From Mangifera indica (taxonomy: Eukaryota > Streptophyta > Magnoliopsida > Sapindales > Anacardiaceae), in assembly GCF_011075055.1 (NCBI RefSeq), contig NC_058154.1, forward strand, positions 11,726,475 to 11,790,474: a stretch of 64,000 nucleotides of DNA, in the 5' to 3' direction. Made by a program: the position numbers and the translations under genes. Shown one piece after another: positions 10,830 to 22,998 of this stretch (position 1 is its first letter; each line of letters begins with the position of its first letter). The notes beneath the pieces were generated by a model, which was given only the letters and a program-made list of their open reading frames with translations, made no database searches and was not told the origin of the DNA.

Positions 10830-10961
10830 AAAAGCCTTATCATATTGAATAAATTGTTTCTATGTGCAGTGACAAAAGCCTTATCATATTGAATAAATTG
10901 TTTCTATGTGCAGTGACAAAAGCCTTATCATATTGAATAAATTGTTTCTCTCTCCTATGCA
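10830..10961. repeat. Three tandem copies of a 44-bp unit
   Basis: The unit begins AAAAGCCTTATCATATTGAA at 10830, 10874 and 10918, each followed by TAAATTGTTTC and, in the first two, TATGTGCAGTGAC. The homologous locus at about 38496 has a single unit, so this is a local expansion after the two loci separated. Confidence 0.9.
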
Positions 10962-11461
10962 ATTAAACTATGTATATATTTTCTTTTTATATAAATTGAA
11001 GACATAGATGATGTGTCATCATATATTTGAATATTTTAAATTAAAAATAAAGTAATATCTAATCATGTGATATCATATTACTCTTTGTTATAAAAACAAT
11101 CAATGAAATATTGTATATCTTTTCGTTCTCCAAAGTGTCATCCTCTTACGATTGACTTGGAGTCTACTCTGATAATGGGTTCCAAGTAAAATTACAAGTA
11201 CTTGAAGATTCCCGGAAATTATTAGCAATTTTTCCAACCAAGAAAATATTCTATGAAATCTGGAAAAAAAAAAAAAAGTTAGAAAATTCAAAAGTAAGAT
11301 TTTGCTTGTCCTCTTATAATTGACTTAGAGTCTACTCTGTTAATGGGGGGCCTACTAAAACTAGAAGTATTTGCATTTCTCCAAATTGTTTAATTAGAGA
11401 TATCACTGATCATGCGTTAAATAAAATATATGATTCTGATTTATTGCATAATATTTTTTCC
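10962..11461. repeat. Intergenic flank with 154-bp-type units
   Basis: No gene is seen. Parts of the 154-bp flank unit lie at about 11150-11300 and 11325-11380. The region matches 38520-39000. An A-rich run sits at 11262-11275. Confidence 0.5.
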
Positions 11462-12056
11462 TTATGAGAAAAAATTTCCAGAAAGATGGTTTGCAGATAA
11501 ATCAAGTGTCTCTATGGATCTCATGTGAACAATATTCCCAAGGATTGTTTCTGTAAAAGAATTGTGTGACAAATTAAGCGTTTGCAGTACTCCCAGATTT
11601 GTCACTTGTTCAGGTATGTCGCCTGGGAGACTATTATGAGAGAGGTCGGCAAGTCTCACCAGATTAAGAGTGGTGTGATATTCTGACATTCTCCTTTTTA
11701 CCACAACTGGTGTATCTTCGACAAACTGAACTGGAGGAACATCTGAATAATAAATTTGGTTTTGTATTCCGGTGAAATTTATTGTCCCCAGGGCACTGAT
11801 GTGACTGATGCAGCTTGGTATTGTTCCAGAAAGGTTGTTGTAAGCAAGGTCCAGAATTTGTAAAGACACAAGATGACAAAGATCAGTCGGGAAAAGTCCA
11901 TGGAAATTATTCGAACGCAGGTTGAGAATGAATCACCATATCTGAAAAAGAATTCCCAATCCATGTTGAAAGATTTCCAACCAACTGATTTTCACAAAAA
12001 TCAAGTACCTCTAACTTTGTACAATTTGTAAGAGATAAAGGGATTGCTCCAGATAA
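11462..12056 (-). pseudogene. RLP-B C-terminal-region fragment
   Basis: The minus strand encodes part of an RLP-B ectodomain: LVSLQILDLAYNNLSGTIPS, the island region with VEDTPVVVKRRMSEYHTTLN, then LRRs up to IETLDLSANHLSGN. There the homology ends abruptly within an LRR (11462). On its upstream side it extends to about 12050 in a shifted frame, with an extra AATGA-type insertion at about 11927-11933. Both ends are broken and no promoter or membrane segment is present. The homologous locus at 38700-39010 lacks this fragment, so it was inserted or lost after duplication. Confidence 0.8.
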
Positions 12057-14631
12057 TGTGTTATCATATATTTGAATTAATTATACAATAAAATTATATA
12101 TACATATTTTTAATATACAATTTGAAATACAAATGATGTATCATTATGTATTTAAATAATTTTAAATTAAAAATATATATCTCTAAATTATGTATAAAAA
12201 AATATGCATAGATAATGTTGCTTTTTTTTCTATAATAACAATCAATAAAATACTTCATATCTTTTCCTTCTCCGAAGTGTCGTCCTCTTTTGATTGACTT
12301 GGAGTTTACTCTGGTCATGGTTCTAGGTAAAATTACAAGTACTTGAAGATTCCTGGAAATTATTTGCAATTTCTCAAACCAAGAAAATATTCTATGAAAT
12401 CTTAAAAGAAAGTTAGAAAATTCAAAGAAAGATTTTGTTGTCCTCTTTTAAGATTGACTCGGAGTCTACTCTGTTAATTGGGGGGGCCTACTAAAATTGG
12501 AAGTATTTGCATTCCTCCAAATTGTGTAATTAGAGATATTATTGGTCAGGTGTTAAATGAAATATGTGGTTTTGATTTAATATATAATATTTTATTTTAT
12601 GTTAAGTATATTAATTATAATCCATTTACTCTATTTTTTTTTTTAAGATTATGATTTTATATCATACTATTTTTTATTAATAATATTTATTCAATTTATA
12701 AATTCTTTCGTTTCATTGTATCAAAACAGCAAAAATCTTTTTTACCCTTCAATTTTAGAAAATAACATTTCAAGCCTAACAATATAGACCCAAGGATCCA
12801 TTAGCAAAAATTGTACAGCAGGAAATTTCCTTTTCATCATTACATTGAACCAAGAGTCAAAGAATTACTTTGATTTTTCAAGTCAGTGCACACAATGCTA
12901 TAGTTTGTTTTAATGGCGGTACGATGATATCACTATAAAATCAATAGAATAAATAAAATTATTTATAGTTATATATTAAATACATTTATTAAACCACATT
13001 AAACATAAATTTATCTGCAAGAAGGGTACTTTCATTAGATACAATTTGACTGGTTTGACCATGAGCCAATCCGATCCAATGATTAAAATGTGCTTTGCCC
13101 ATAGCCTAGATGGACTAAGCATCAGCTTTCAGTCAAACCAGTCTGATTTGAAATTACTTTATATTGTTTTAATAACAATCAATGATATATTTTATATCTT
13201 TTCGTTCTCCAAAATGTTGTCCTCTTATTATTTACAAGTATTTGTCTGCTCTGTTCATGGTTCCTGCTGAAATTACAAGTATTTGAAGTACACTTAGGTC
13301 CAAGTCTTGGAGTACACTTTGTTCAGGGGACCTTCTCAATTAACAAGTACTGGAAAATTCTTGTGCGTTTAGGTCCAAGTCTTACGGGTCTAATTAGTCA
13401 ATCAAATCAGTGATATTTCCATTAAATCAGTGACATAAATAAAATTATATATAGTTATATATTAAATATTTATTGTGTTGTTTTTTCAAGGAGCAAGAAA
13501 AAAATAAAACTATCTACATAACTTATGTGCACAGTTTTGCGTACAACTAATGATATATTATCATATGATTGAAGTATTATTTTATCTTTAATTTTAAACT
13601 ATTTAATTAAATAATAACGCGTTATTGGTTGTGTATAAAGTTGTATACGTTATTTGTTCACATAACATTACTAAAAAAAAAAGTAGTCGATAAGTTGACA
13701 AATTTTTGGGAAAGCTATATTTTATTTTTATTAAGCATATTTATATATAGGAAATACGAAAGAGAGTTTCTCTGCAATCTCTTTATGACAAGCTCCTAAT
13801 TATAAGCCACAAATTGCTTCTCTACATTTTCTCTATGGCAAGTTCCTTATTATGAGCCATAAATTGTTTCCCTACTTCTGCTTCATGACACAAGCTCCTA
13901 ATTATGAACCATAAATTGATTCCCTATAATTTCTCCACGACAAATCTCTCGAAACATGAAATCAACATAAAATAATACTTGACTAAGTATAGCAAGGATT
14001 CACATATCTTATTTTGAAAGTCAACAACCAAACTAAAAATAAAATAAAATAATACTTGAGCTTCTAGAAGGATGTCAATGGTTAACATATTGAACAACAT
14101 TAAACATAAATTTATCCAATCCAATGGTATTTATGACTAATCATATGCAAGAAGAGTACTTTCATCCTTAACGATCTAACCAAATTGAGTAGATACATTC
14201 AACCGGTTCAACCTTGAGTCAATGTGATTCAATGAAAAACATGTTTTGACCTTAGCCTAGATGGGATTAAAGATCAGGTTCCAGTCAAACTAGTTCAACC
14301 AACCGATCTGATCTATGTTTTAGAACAACAACAATGATGTTGAAGAATAATAAGCTTACATGAAAGGAAAGTAGTATAACTTTCAGAAAAGTGTTTTGAT
14401 GTGCAATGACTAAAGCCTATCATATTGAATCAATTCTTCTCACAAGTAAAACCATAATTGCTTCATTGATGCCGATTTTTTTAAGCACCATATATTTGAA
14501 ATTATACAAAAAACCTTTAGAAGATAATTTTGAAGACCTCTCTTATGCAATTAATTGATTTAACAACATTCAATGAAATATTTTGTATCTTTTCCTTCTC
14601 CAAAATGTTGTCCTCTTATAATTGACTTTGA
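12057..14631. repeat. Gene-free AT-rich region built from flank repeats
   Basis: No protein is supported. It holds several diverged 154-bp-type units (near 12290, 12455, 13220 and 14610) and repeats of the ATAAATAAAATTATATATAG / ACCAATCACATGCAAGAAG segment (near 12950, 13430 and 14120). From 13480 to 14570 it matches 57340-58800, apart from a Tourist-like MITE present only there. Short motifs of TTATGAGCCATAAATTG type repeat at 13790-13920. Confidence 0.55.
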
Positions 14632-14637
14632 GACAAC

Positions 14638-15560
14638 CATGAGTGGGAACATAAGTAGTGAAAAAAAGGATGGCAGTGACGCCTCAACTAAATTAATGAT
14701 GTCACCATACTTTCTTTCAACAAATGATAATCTAGGAAATATTATTACGCAGGTTCAATTGAACGGAGAAAATTATGACGAATAGGCAAGAGTAATAAGG
14801 ACAATGCTTCAAGCCAAGAAAAAGTATGGATTCATTGATGGTTTAGTAAAGTAGCCTTCAAAAGATTCTTCGGAGCAAGAAGATTGGTGGATTGTTAACT
14901 CCATGCTGGTATTGTGGATATTGAACACAATATAACCAACATTGCGATCAACCATCATATACATGGAAATCGCAAAGGATCTTTGTGATGATATTAATGA
15001 GAGATTTTTTGTAGGGAATGGACCACGCATTCATCAGCTCAAAATAGAATTGGTGGAGTGCAAACAACAAGGGATGACCATAGTGAATTATTATGGAAAA
15101 TTGAAGATGATCTAGGAAGAATTGAAGAACTATGAGCAGAACACGGTGTGTAGATGTAGAGACTGCAAATGTAATATTGGTGTAAAATTGGATAAGAAAC
15201 GTGAAGAAGAAAGGTTGCATCAATTCTTAATGGGATTAGAAGATTCGGTTTATGGAAAAGTAGATTCCAATATTTTGATTACCGAGCCACTTTCGAGTTT
15301 GAATCAAGCATACGCTATAATGATTCAGGAAGAGCGGGTTCGTAATATAACTTGTGGAAACGAATAATGGAGTGAGCACATGGCTTTTGTTGTCCAAACA
15401 AGATTGACTTCAAAGAGACGAACTGGAAATAAAGATAAGTCCATGGTATGTGCAAACTGTGACAAGCTAGGGCACAACGCTGAGTCATGTTTTTAGCTGA
15501 TTGGTTATCCAGATTGGTGGGGTGATAGGCCAAAAGGCAGTGAATATGGATTAGGATGTG
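14638..15560 (+). pseudogene. Copia gag remnant
   Basis: The frame opens with a typical plant copia gag N-terminus containing SPYFLSTNDNLG and LNGENYD, and continues in pieces to EERLHQFLMGLEDSVYGKVD and LNQAYAIMIQEERVR (15122-15367). A zinc-knuckle-like CANCDKLGHNAESC follows at about 15450-15490. In-frame stops interrupt it repeatedly. Gag normally forms the particle that packages the RNA. Confidence 0.75.
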
Positions 15561-15682
15561 AATAAAGAGGATTGAAACAATCTACTGCCTCAAGTAGTAG
15601 AGGACGTGGTGGACCAATTAGAGCCAACACAATAATTGTGACATCATAAGAAAGCAAGACAACTAAGGTAGACAAAGAAAGT

Positions 15683-16860
15683 TTGAGCGAACTAAGTAGC
15701 AAGCAATGGAACATGCTACTTAATCTTTTAAATGCTCAGAAGGAAGGAAATCAAGGAAGATTGAATGGTACAGAATGGATAATTGACACCAGAGCTTCTC
15801 ATCATATGGCAAGAAGACTTGAATTAATGAGCAATGTAAAAAATGCTCATCTTATCCCGATTGGATTGCCAGATAGGAAAGAAACCATGGCAGATAGGAA
15901 GTGTGATGTTAAATAAATATCTAAAATTGAATGATGTTCTATATGTTCTTAATTTGAACTGTAACTTGATTTCTGTGTCATAACTTATTGAAGAGACAAA
16001 TTGTACAGTTCTGTTTACTAACAAATTTTGTGTAATATAGGACCACAATTCAAGGATGTTGATTGGTGCAGGTGAGCAGCACGAGAGGGTCTATTACTTT
16101 CAGGGAATTGAAGGCCTGAAGTCTACTAAGGCTTTGAAAATGATGCAAAAAGATATCTTTGAAATTTGGCATCAAAGGTTGGGACATCCTTCTAATAAGA
16201 TTGTTAGTTTATTGTCGTTTGTTGACCATAATAATGATAAATATGCCAGTTGTGAAGTTTGTTTTTGAGTAAAATAGAATAGAGGAGAGTTTATGTCTAA
16301 TAATAACAAAACATCCAGTGTTTTTGAAATGATTCATTGTGATTTGTGAGGTCCTTATGAAACTCAAACCTTTTGTAGTGCATATTATGTTTTGACAATA
16401 GTTGATGATTATTCAAGAAATGTGTGGGTTAATTTGTTGTAAAATAAATCTGAAGTAAGACAAACTCTTCGTAATTTTTTTTGCATTAATACAAAGACAA
16501 TTTCAAGGTAATGTAAAAATAGTGGGAGTGACAATAGGACTGAGTTTAATTGTTTGAATGATTACTTTGTGAAGAATGGGATAATACATCAAACTTCCTG
16601 TGTTAGGACCCCTCAACAAAATGGAAAAGTGGAATGGAAACACCAACACATACTTAATATGGCACGTGCACTTCGTTTTCAGGCAAACTTGCCTATTGAA
16701 TTTTGGAGAGAATGTGTGTTAACAGCTGCATATTTAATTAATAGAACTCCATCTATGTTGTTGAAAGGCAAAATGCCTTATGAATTTTTGTATGGTCAAG
16801 CTCTTTTATATGAAACTGTTCGAGTGTTTGGATGTTTGGCTTATGCTCATAACCAATGAT
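15683..16860 (+). pseudogene. Copia protease and integrase remnant
   Basis: WIIDTRASHHM (about 15775) corresponds to the aspartic protease active-site region, where D-S/T-G is changed to DTR, so it is dead. WHQRLGHPSNKIVSLL (about 16166) and CEVCF give the HHCC zinc-binding domain of integrase. Later [20 protein letters not shown] and a stretch with [19 protein letters not shown] (16554-16859) give the end of the integrase core. The Glu expected in the SVVERKH-like motif is retained as VEWKH. Frames are broken by stops at several points. Confidence 0.8.
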
Positions 16861-17459
16861 GGAAATGAGATAAATTTGCTAGTCGAAGCCATAAATGTGT
16901 GTTTGTTGGATACCCTTTTGCAAAGAAAGGATGAAGCATGTATGATATGGAAACAGGTGAATAATTTGTTTCAAGAGTTATAGTTTTTATGGAAAATCAG
17001 TTCCCTTATATACATAAAACCAATGATGAACAAGAGAAGACTAGTAACAACATTGTTGAAAATTGTTTGGGTGAAGAAGAGTTGAAACACTATAAGATGC
17101 CTGAACAAGAGAAAAGTGATGAGAGTGATGAATAGTATCAAGATGTGATTGAGCCCAACAGCAATGCCCAGAATCAAGATATGGTTGTAGCAAGGGGGTG
17201 GTATTGTCGAAACTGAACAAGATCAGCAATCCAAAGTATTACTTGGTAATGGCCACAAGGAGAAACATGGATCTATTTTGTTATGAGACTTTGTCCTAAA
17301 CATCATGAAAGTAATGAGTCTTTCTGCAAACTCATTTGATCATCGACATTCCTCAGGTAGTCCTTATCCTATTACATAATATGTAAACTATGATAAATTC
17401 TCTAAGCATTACCGTGCTTTCTCAGTAGCTATTACTACAAGTGTTGAACCTAATTCCTT

Positions 17460-18180
17460 TGCTGAAGCTATAAAAGATGAACGATGGAGAAGTGCTATGA
17501 AAAAGGAAATACAAGCTTTAGAAGATAATGGAACATGGATTGTCAAGCAATTACCACCTGGTAAGTAAGCAATAGGATGTAAATGGGTGTTTCAAACCAA
17601 ATATAATGTAGATGGAACAATTGAACGTTACAAAGCCTTATTGGTTATTCTTGGAAATAGGAAAGTTGAAGGAATCGACTACAATGAGACATTTGCACAT
17701 ATGGCAAAAATGGTTACAGTTCGCACTTTTCTTATAGTAACTACAACTAAAAATTGGGAATTTCATCAGATAGATGTGCATAATGTGTTTTTGTATGAAG
17801 ATCTACAAAAAAAGGTGTACATGCACATACCCCGTGGCTTTTACGCTCATAAACCAAGAATGGTATGTCATTTGAAGAAGTCTTTGTATAGGCTACGACA
17901 GGCTCTTTGATGTTGGTTTGCAAAATTGGCTTCTACTTTAAAGGAATATGGTTTTAGGCAATCTTATTTTGATTATTCCCTTTTCACTTTGTGACAAGGC
18001 AAGGTGCAAATCAATGTCCTTGTCTATGTTGATGACATTATTGTGTCAGGTAATAATCATACGATTATTCAAATATTTAAGTAGTTGCTTTCATATAAAG
18101 GATTTGGAAGTGTTGAAGTATTTTTTGGATATTGAAGTTGCACGCAGTTCTGATGGAATTTATTTGTGTCAATGAAAATA
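17460..18180 (+). pseudogene. Copia reverse transcriptase remnant
   Basis: The block with AIKDERWRSAMKKEIQALED (about 17469) starts the RT domain. It is followed by CKWVFQTKYNVDGTIERYKA, GNRKVEGIDYNETFAHMAKM, HQIDVHNVFLYEDLQKKVYM, then the catalytic LVYVDDIIVSGNN at about 18017-18055. Usual copia residues are altered (LDVKNAFL is read as IDVHNVFL), and there are at least four frame breaks. Confidence 0.82.
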
Positions 18181-18369
18181 TGCATTGGATATTGTTTCAA
18201 AAGTTGGTTTGCTTGGAGCTAAACTAGTCTCTTTCCCAATCGAACAAAATCATAATTTGGCATTGGCCACAAGTGCTTTTCTGCATTATCCAAAGAGCTA
18301 CAGACGTTTGGTTGGTCGATTTATTTATCTTTCGGTCACTCGACCTAAATTATCATATTATGTGCATGC

Positions 18370-18970
18370 ATTAGCTTAGTTTATGCAACAACCTCAAAAA
18401 TAACATTGGGAGGCTGCCTTAAGGGTGGTTCATTAGTTGAAAGGAAATCCTAACCGAGGAATTTTGCTCAGATCATAGAGTGATTTGCATCTTTCTGCTT
18501 GGTGTGACTCCGATTGGGCGAGTTATCCTCTGACCCGTCACTCTTTAACTGGTTGGTATATTCAACAAGGTAGTTCTCCAATATCCTGGAAGGCCAAGAA
18601 GCAATAAACTGTTTCTCGGTCATCGGCTGAAGCAGAATATCGATTTATGGCTGTGACTACTTGTGAATTAAAATGGTTGCAAGGACTATTATTAGCTCTT
18701 GGTGTAGATCATTCGGCCCTTGTATGACTATACTGTGATAGTCAGGCAGCTTTGCATATTGCCACCAACCCCGTGTTTCATGAGCGCATCAAACATATTG
18801 AGATCAATTGTCATTTTGTTCGTGATGCGATTCACAGTGGTATGATCCAACCAACATATGTTCCTATTGGTTCTCAGCTGGCTAACATTTTTACTAAAGC
18901 ATTGGGCGGTCGCCAATTTGAGCATTTTCTTCGCAAGTTAGGCACTCATAATTTGCATGCTCTAACTTGA
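18370..18970 (+). pseudogene. Copia RNase H remnant
   Basis: The sequence carries LHLSAWCDSDWASYPLTRHS-like coding (about 18486-18545), SSAEAEYRFMAVTTCELKWL (about 18620) and [20 protein letters not shown] (about 18725), ending at [10 protein letters not shown] and a stop at 18968-18970. The order matches the C-terminal RNase H of Ty1-copia pol. Two stops lie within it. The polypurine tract follows immediately. Confidence 0.8.
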
Positions 18971-18978
18971 AGGGGGGG

Positions 18979-19651
18979 TAGTAGGAAATATGGGAAATAT
19001 TCTCTGTATATTAATTGTATAGTCTTGTATAACAAGAAAAATATTAGTTCCTAATTACGTCCTTATTTAGGTGGTAGAGATTTTCTTTCCTGTATAAGCA
19101 TTTTCTACGTGCTAAATTAGTTCCTAATTTCTAGGACTGTAATATTGTACATTAGGGTTGGATACGAACAGAGCCCAACTCCTTTTCGGCTCGTTTTCAG
19201 TGAGCACAAGCTCGGGCTCGGGCTCGCCGAGCTCACTAAACATATGTTCATGTTTGACTTGTTTCATAATTTTAGTGTTCGAACTCAGCTCGCTTGTAGT
19301 TTGGGTTCGTGTGTTCGGGCTCAGGTTCGCTTTGAGCTCGTATTTTGAAGGAACAAATGGCGTTGTTTTTTGCTTAAAATTATGTTTTTTTACTTGAGAA
19401 AGCAGCTCGCAAGCCGAGCTCGGCTCGCTTAACCGATGCTCGGATTCAAGCTCGTATTCATTTTTTGTTTAAAATTCAGGCTCACGTTCAGGCTCAGGCT
19501 CGGGCTCGGGCTTGTTCGAGCAAAGCTTGTTTTGAGCCTGAACTAGCTCGCTTCGAATCCAGCCCTACTATACATGCGTGTGATTTCTTGGTGAATAAAC
19601 ACAAGACTTTCTCTTCCAAAAACATTGTATTCTCTTTGAAATATTTTCTCA
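18979..19651 (+). mobile_element. 3' LTR of the 14632 copia, interrupted by a MITE
   Basis: The LTR begins right after the purine tract (TAGTAGGAAATATGGG, the expected TG mutated to TA). It ends at about 19651 in ATATTTTCTCA, just before the native flank ACTCTGTTAATGGG. Removing the MITE at 19153-19567 leaves about 258 bp. Its end is defined by return to the flanking repeat. The target duplication cannot be verified because the left LTR is absent. Confidence 0.7.
19153..19567. mobile_element. hAT-like GAGCTCG-rich MITE nested in the LTR
   Basis: The ends are inverted: TAGGGTTGGATACGAA and, at the right, TTCGAATCCAGCCCTA. The 8-bp flanks TTGTACAT (19145-19152) and CTATACAT (19568-19575) match at 6 of 8 positions, fitting an old 8-bp hAT target duplication. 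The inside repeats GCTCGGGCTCG and GAGCTCG blocks as in the element at 4583, so both belong to one family. Confidence 0.75.
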
Positions 19652-20064
19652 ACTCTGTTAATGGGTCCTGCTGTAATTACAAGAACTTGAAGATTCCCGG
19701 AAATTATTTGCCATTTATCAAACTGAGAAAACATTTTATAAAATCTTGAAAGAAAGTTAGAAAAATCAAAGTTCAATTTTGTGATCCTCTTTTAATTGAC
19801 GTGGAGTCTACTCTGTTAATGGGGTCCACTGATACTAGAAGTATTTGCATTTTTTTCCAAATTGTGTTAGTAACTGATAGCAATGCATATTAACTTGGAA
19901 GTCAAAACCTTCACTTATTCTTCCTTGTAATTAATTGACAACGAGAGCACGGGATTAAATATCATTAAAATCTTGTTACACTAATAAAGAGCAAGAAAAT
20001 TCATGGAGCTTTTCTAGTAGTTGTTTGGGTTTGAATGGTTCCCAAGTTAACTTAGCAGAAAGCT
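19652..20064. promoter_or_regulatory. Upstream region of RLP-A copy at 20098
   Basis: The region contains the right part of a 154-bp flank unit (19652-19800), the start of another (19796), and the proximal stretch with AATTGACAACGAGAGCACGG and TTGTTACACTAATAAAGAGC, which is shared with all RLP-A promoters and orphan promoters in the window. No coding sequence is present. Confidence 0.55.
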
Positions 20065-20072
20065 GTATAAAT
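20065..20072 (+). promoter_or_regulatory. TATA box of RLP-A copy at 20098
   Basis: TATAAATA lies in the conserved context AGCTGTATAAATATCAAACC, 25 bp before the first ATG. It is conserved in the intact paralog (39584-39591) and in the orphan promoters. Confidence 0.7.
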
Positions 20073-20097
20073 ATCAAACCATTGGTACTGTTCTGGT

Positions 20098-22998
20098 ATG
20101 CACATTTCCTTAAAACAAATGAAGCAAACCATGAAAATAGTTGTTGCCTTTGTTTTCATTGCTGTAGCGACCATCAACATTAGCTTCTGCAAAGGAAGCT
20201 CTTCTGTTGGTTGCCTCCAAAGCGAGAGACTAGCACTTTTAAGGTTCAAGCAAGATCTCACTGATCCTGTGAATCGGCTTGCCTCTTGGACTTCTGATCA
20301 TGAAGATTGCTGTATATGGTCTGGTGTTGTCTGTGACAACTTGACGGGCCATGTGCTTAAGCTCAACCTTAGAACTCCCCCAAAGAAAGAGTATTCCACT
20401 CCAGCTGAAGATGAAGCTCGCGAGAGGTCAAAGTTGTCTGGTAAGATAAATCATTCCCTGGTTGATTTGAAGCATTTGAGTTCATTGGACTTAAGCGACA
20501 ACAATTTTGAAGGAGTAGAGATTCCCAGATTTCTTGGATCTATGCAGAATTTAAGGTACCTCAGTCTATCTCTGAATTCATTCCAGGGTATGATTCCTCC
20601 CCAACTTGGAAACCTCTCTAATTTACAGTATCTTGGCCTCGATGGCATATTAGATGTGAAGAGTTTGTGGTGGTTATCTCGTCTTTCTTTGTTGAAACAC
20701 CTTGAGTTGGATGGTGTGGATCTTAGTAATTCCTCTAATTGGTCGCAAGTGATACACACTCTTCCTTCCTTAGTAGTGCTAGAATTATCAAACTGTATGC
20801 TTCATCACTTTCCTCCCCAAACTATTGCAAATTTTTCATCTCTTGCCTCCCTTGATCTAAGTGGAAATCATTTTGAAGGTCCAATCCCTAATGGACTTCA
20901 AAACTGGACTTCCATTAGACATCTTGATTTATCTGGAAATCACTTCAATTCTTCGATGCCCAGTTGGTTGTACAAACTTAGAAATCTTGAGGAACTTTTC
21001 CTCTCAGACAATCGCTTGCAAGGCTCGATGGATGGACTAGGAAACCTGTCTTCTATCAAAGCACTTGATCTCTCACTAAATGATTTTGATGGAGGAATGC
21101 CAGTGTCATTTGGAAGGCTTTGCAACTTGAGATCAATGTCTCTAGAAGCGGTCATACTGAATCAGGAAATATCTCAAATCTTGAATATTTTCTCCGAATG
21201 TGTTGCAAAAGTTTTAGAGCATTTGAACTTGGCGGACACTCAACTTTTTGGTCCATTGACCAACCAACTTGGATGTTTCAAAATTTTTAAATCTCTTTGT
21301 CTATATTACAACTCAATTTCAGGTTCTATTCCAAGGTCTTTAGGAGAACTTTCATCCTTAGAAATTTTGTTTCTTGCTGATAACCAATTCAATGGAACTC
21401 TTTCTGAAATCCACTTTAATAATCTCACAAGACCGATGGCATTAGGAGTATCTGGAAATTCACTAATGTTTAAATTCCCTCCTCAGTGGGCTCCTCCATT
21501 TAAACTTCTACTTTTAAGGTTAGGTTCTTGTCATTTAGGCCCTCATTTTCCATCTTGGCTTCGTTCACAAAGGAGTTTGTTTTACCTTGATATATCCAAC
21601 TCATGCATTTTTGACACTATTCCACAATATTTGTTCAAATTTCCATTAACATTTTTAAATCTCTCACACAACAAATTCTCTGGGGAGATTCCAAATTTAA
21701 TCCAGTCAAATCAACTTCATGTTCTTGACTTGAATTCAAATAATCTATCAGGTTCTTTACCTCAGATACCTATAAATATGTATGTACTTGATCTTTCCAA
21801 TAATGCTATTTTAGGATCTATGTACGCTCTGTTGTGTCATGAGATGAATGAGTCAAAAAGTTCGATGGAAATGCTCATCCTCAATAAAAACTTCTTATCA
21901 GGGGAATTACCTGATTGTTGGATGAATTGGCAACACTTAAAAGTTCTAAATTTAGAGAACAATAGATTCACTGGAACCCTTCCTCCTTCTATTGGGTCGT
22001 TAACTTCTCTTCAATCATTAAACCTTCGCAAAAACAACTTTGTTGGGGAGGTACCTTTATAACTTCAGAATTGTACAAAGTTAGTTAAACTTGATCTTGG
22101 TGAAAATGAGTTTGTTGGAAATGTCTCTGCTTGCATGGGAGAAAGATTTTCAAGAATAAAAATTCTCATCCTCCGATCAAATAAGTTTCAAGGTCTTTTA
22201 TCAGGGGAACTTTGCCACCTCACTTCTCTACAAATCTTAGATTTGGCTTATAACAATTTATTTGGAAACATACCAAGGTGTATCAGTAACTTCAGCACCA
22301 TGATGAGAGAGAGTGAAGTGGATGATGATATAGAGTACCCGTCTAATGCATATATTAATTCAAGTTTTATGGAGGATGCATTACTTGTGAATAAAGGTGA
22401 AATGGCTAAATATAATACAATTTTGAAATTTGTAAGAATGATAGATCTTTCAAAAAATAACTTCTCAGGAGGCATCCCTATGGGAGTGATGGATCTTTCA
22501 ACGTTGAAATCACTAAATTTGTCTCACAATTCTTTGATTGGTAGAATTCCGGAGAACATTGGTGCTATGAGTTCTCTAGAGTCCATTGATTTTTCTGGAA
22601 ATCAACTTTCCGGTGAAATCCCACAGAGCATTTCAAAGCTGACATTTTTAAGTGTCTTGAACTTATCCAACAACAAACTTTCTGGAAGAATTCCTTCAAG
22701 CACTCAACTACAAAGCTTTAGTGCATCTTCTTTTACTGGCAATGAACTTTGTGGTCCTCCTCTTTCTAATAATTGTACAGTGAGTGTTCCAACATCCGGC
22801 GATCAGAACAGAGGAGAAAAAGAAGGTAATGAAGATGAAGTAGACTGGTTTTATGTTAGTATGGCTCTTGGATTTGTGGTGGGATTCTGGAGTTTTATAG
22901 GACCTCTATTCTTCAACAGGAGATGGAGGCGCACGTATTTCGAATTCCTGAGTCACCTCCAGGACAAACTGGACAATGTTGTAAGAAAATGTTATTAG
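20098..22998 (+). pseudogene. RLP-A receptor-like protein, full length but for one nonsense codon
   Basis: A single exon of 967 codons matches the intact 965-aa paralog at 39616 along its whole length: signal peptide (IVVAFVFIAVATINISFC), LRR N-cap (GCLQSERLALLRFKQDL), about 25-30 LRRs, island (DDIEYPSNAYINSSFMEDAL), last LRRs, NELCGPPLSNNC cap, acidic EGNEDEVDW, membrane helix (MALGFVVGFWSFIGPLFF) and tail ending RKCY. The only break is TAA at 22060-22062, where the paralog has a Ser codon (TCA), so translation yields a 654-aa protein lacking the island and anchor. Promoter and poly(A) signal (23097-23102) are retained. The damage looks recent. It could be a real allele, a truncated secreted ectodomain, or a sequencing error. 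Confidence 0.9.

Larger units (their letters stand above)
14632..19651 (+). mobile_element. Ty1-copia retrotransposon, 5' LTR missing, degenerate
   Basis: Order gag, protease, integrase, reverse transcriptase, RNase H on the plus strand identifies Ty1-copia. The gag start is at 14638 (MSGNISSEKKDGSDAS). RT includes VYVDDIIVSGNN at about 18020-18055. The pol end is at 18968, followed by a purine tract (AAGGGGGGG) and the 3' LTR from 18979. Numerous stops and frameshifts rule out activity. Left of gag there is no LTR or primer site: the RLP flank reads TTGACTTTGAG and joins gag leader directly. The right flank (ACTCTGTTAATGGG) continues the same 154-bp flank unit, so the element landed in that unit and later lost its 5' end. 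Confidence 0.85.
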
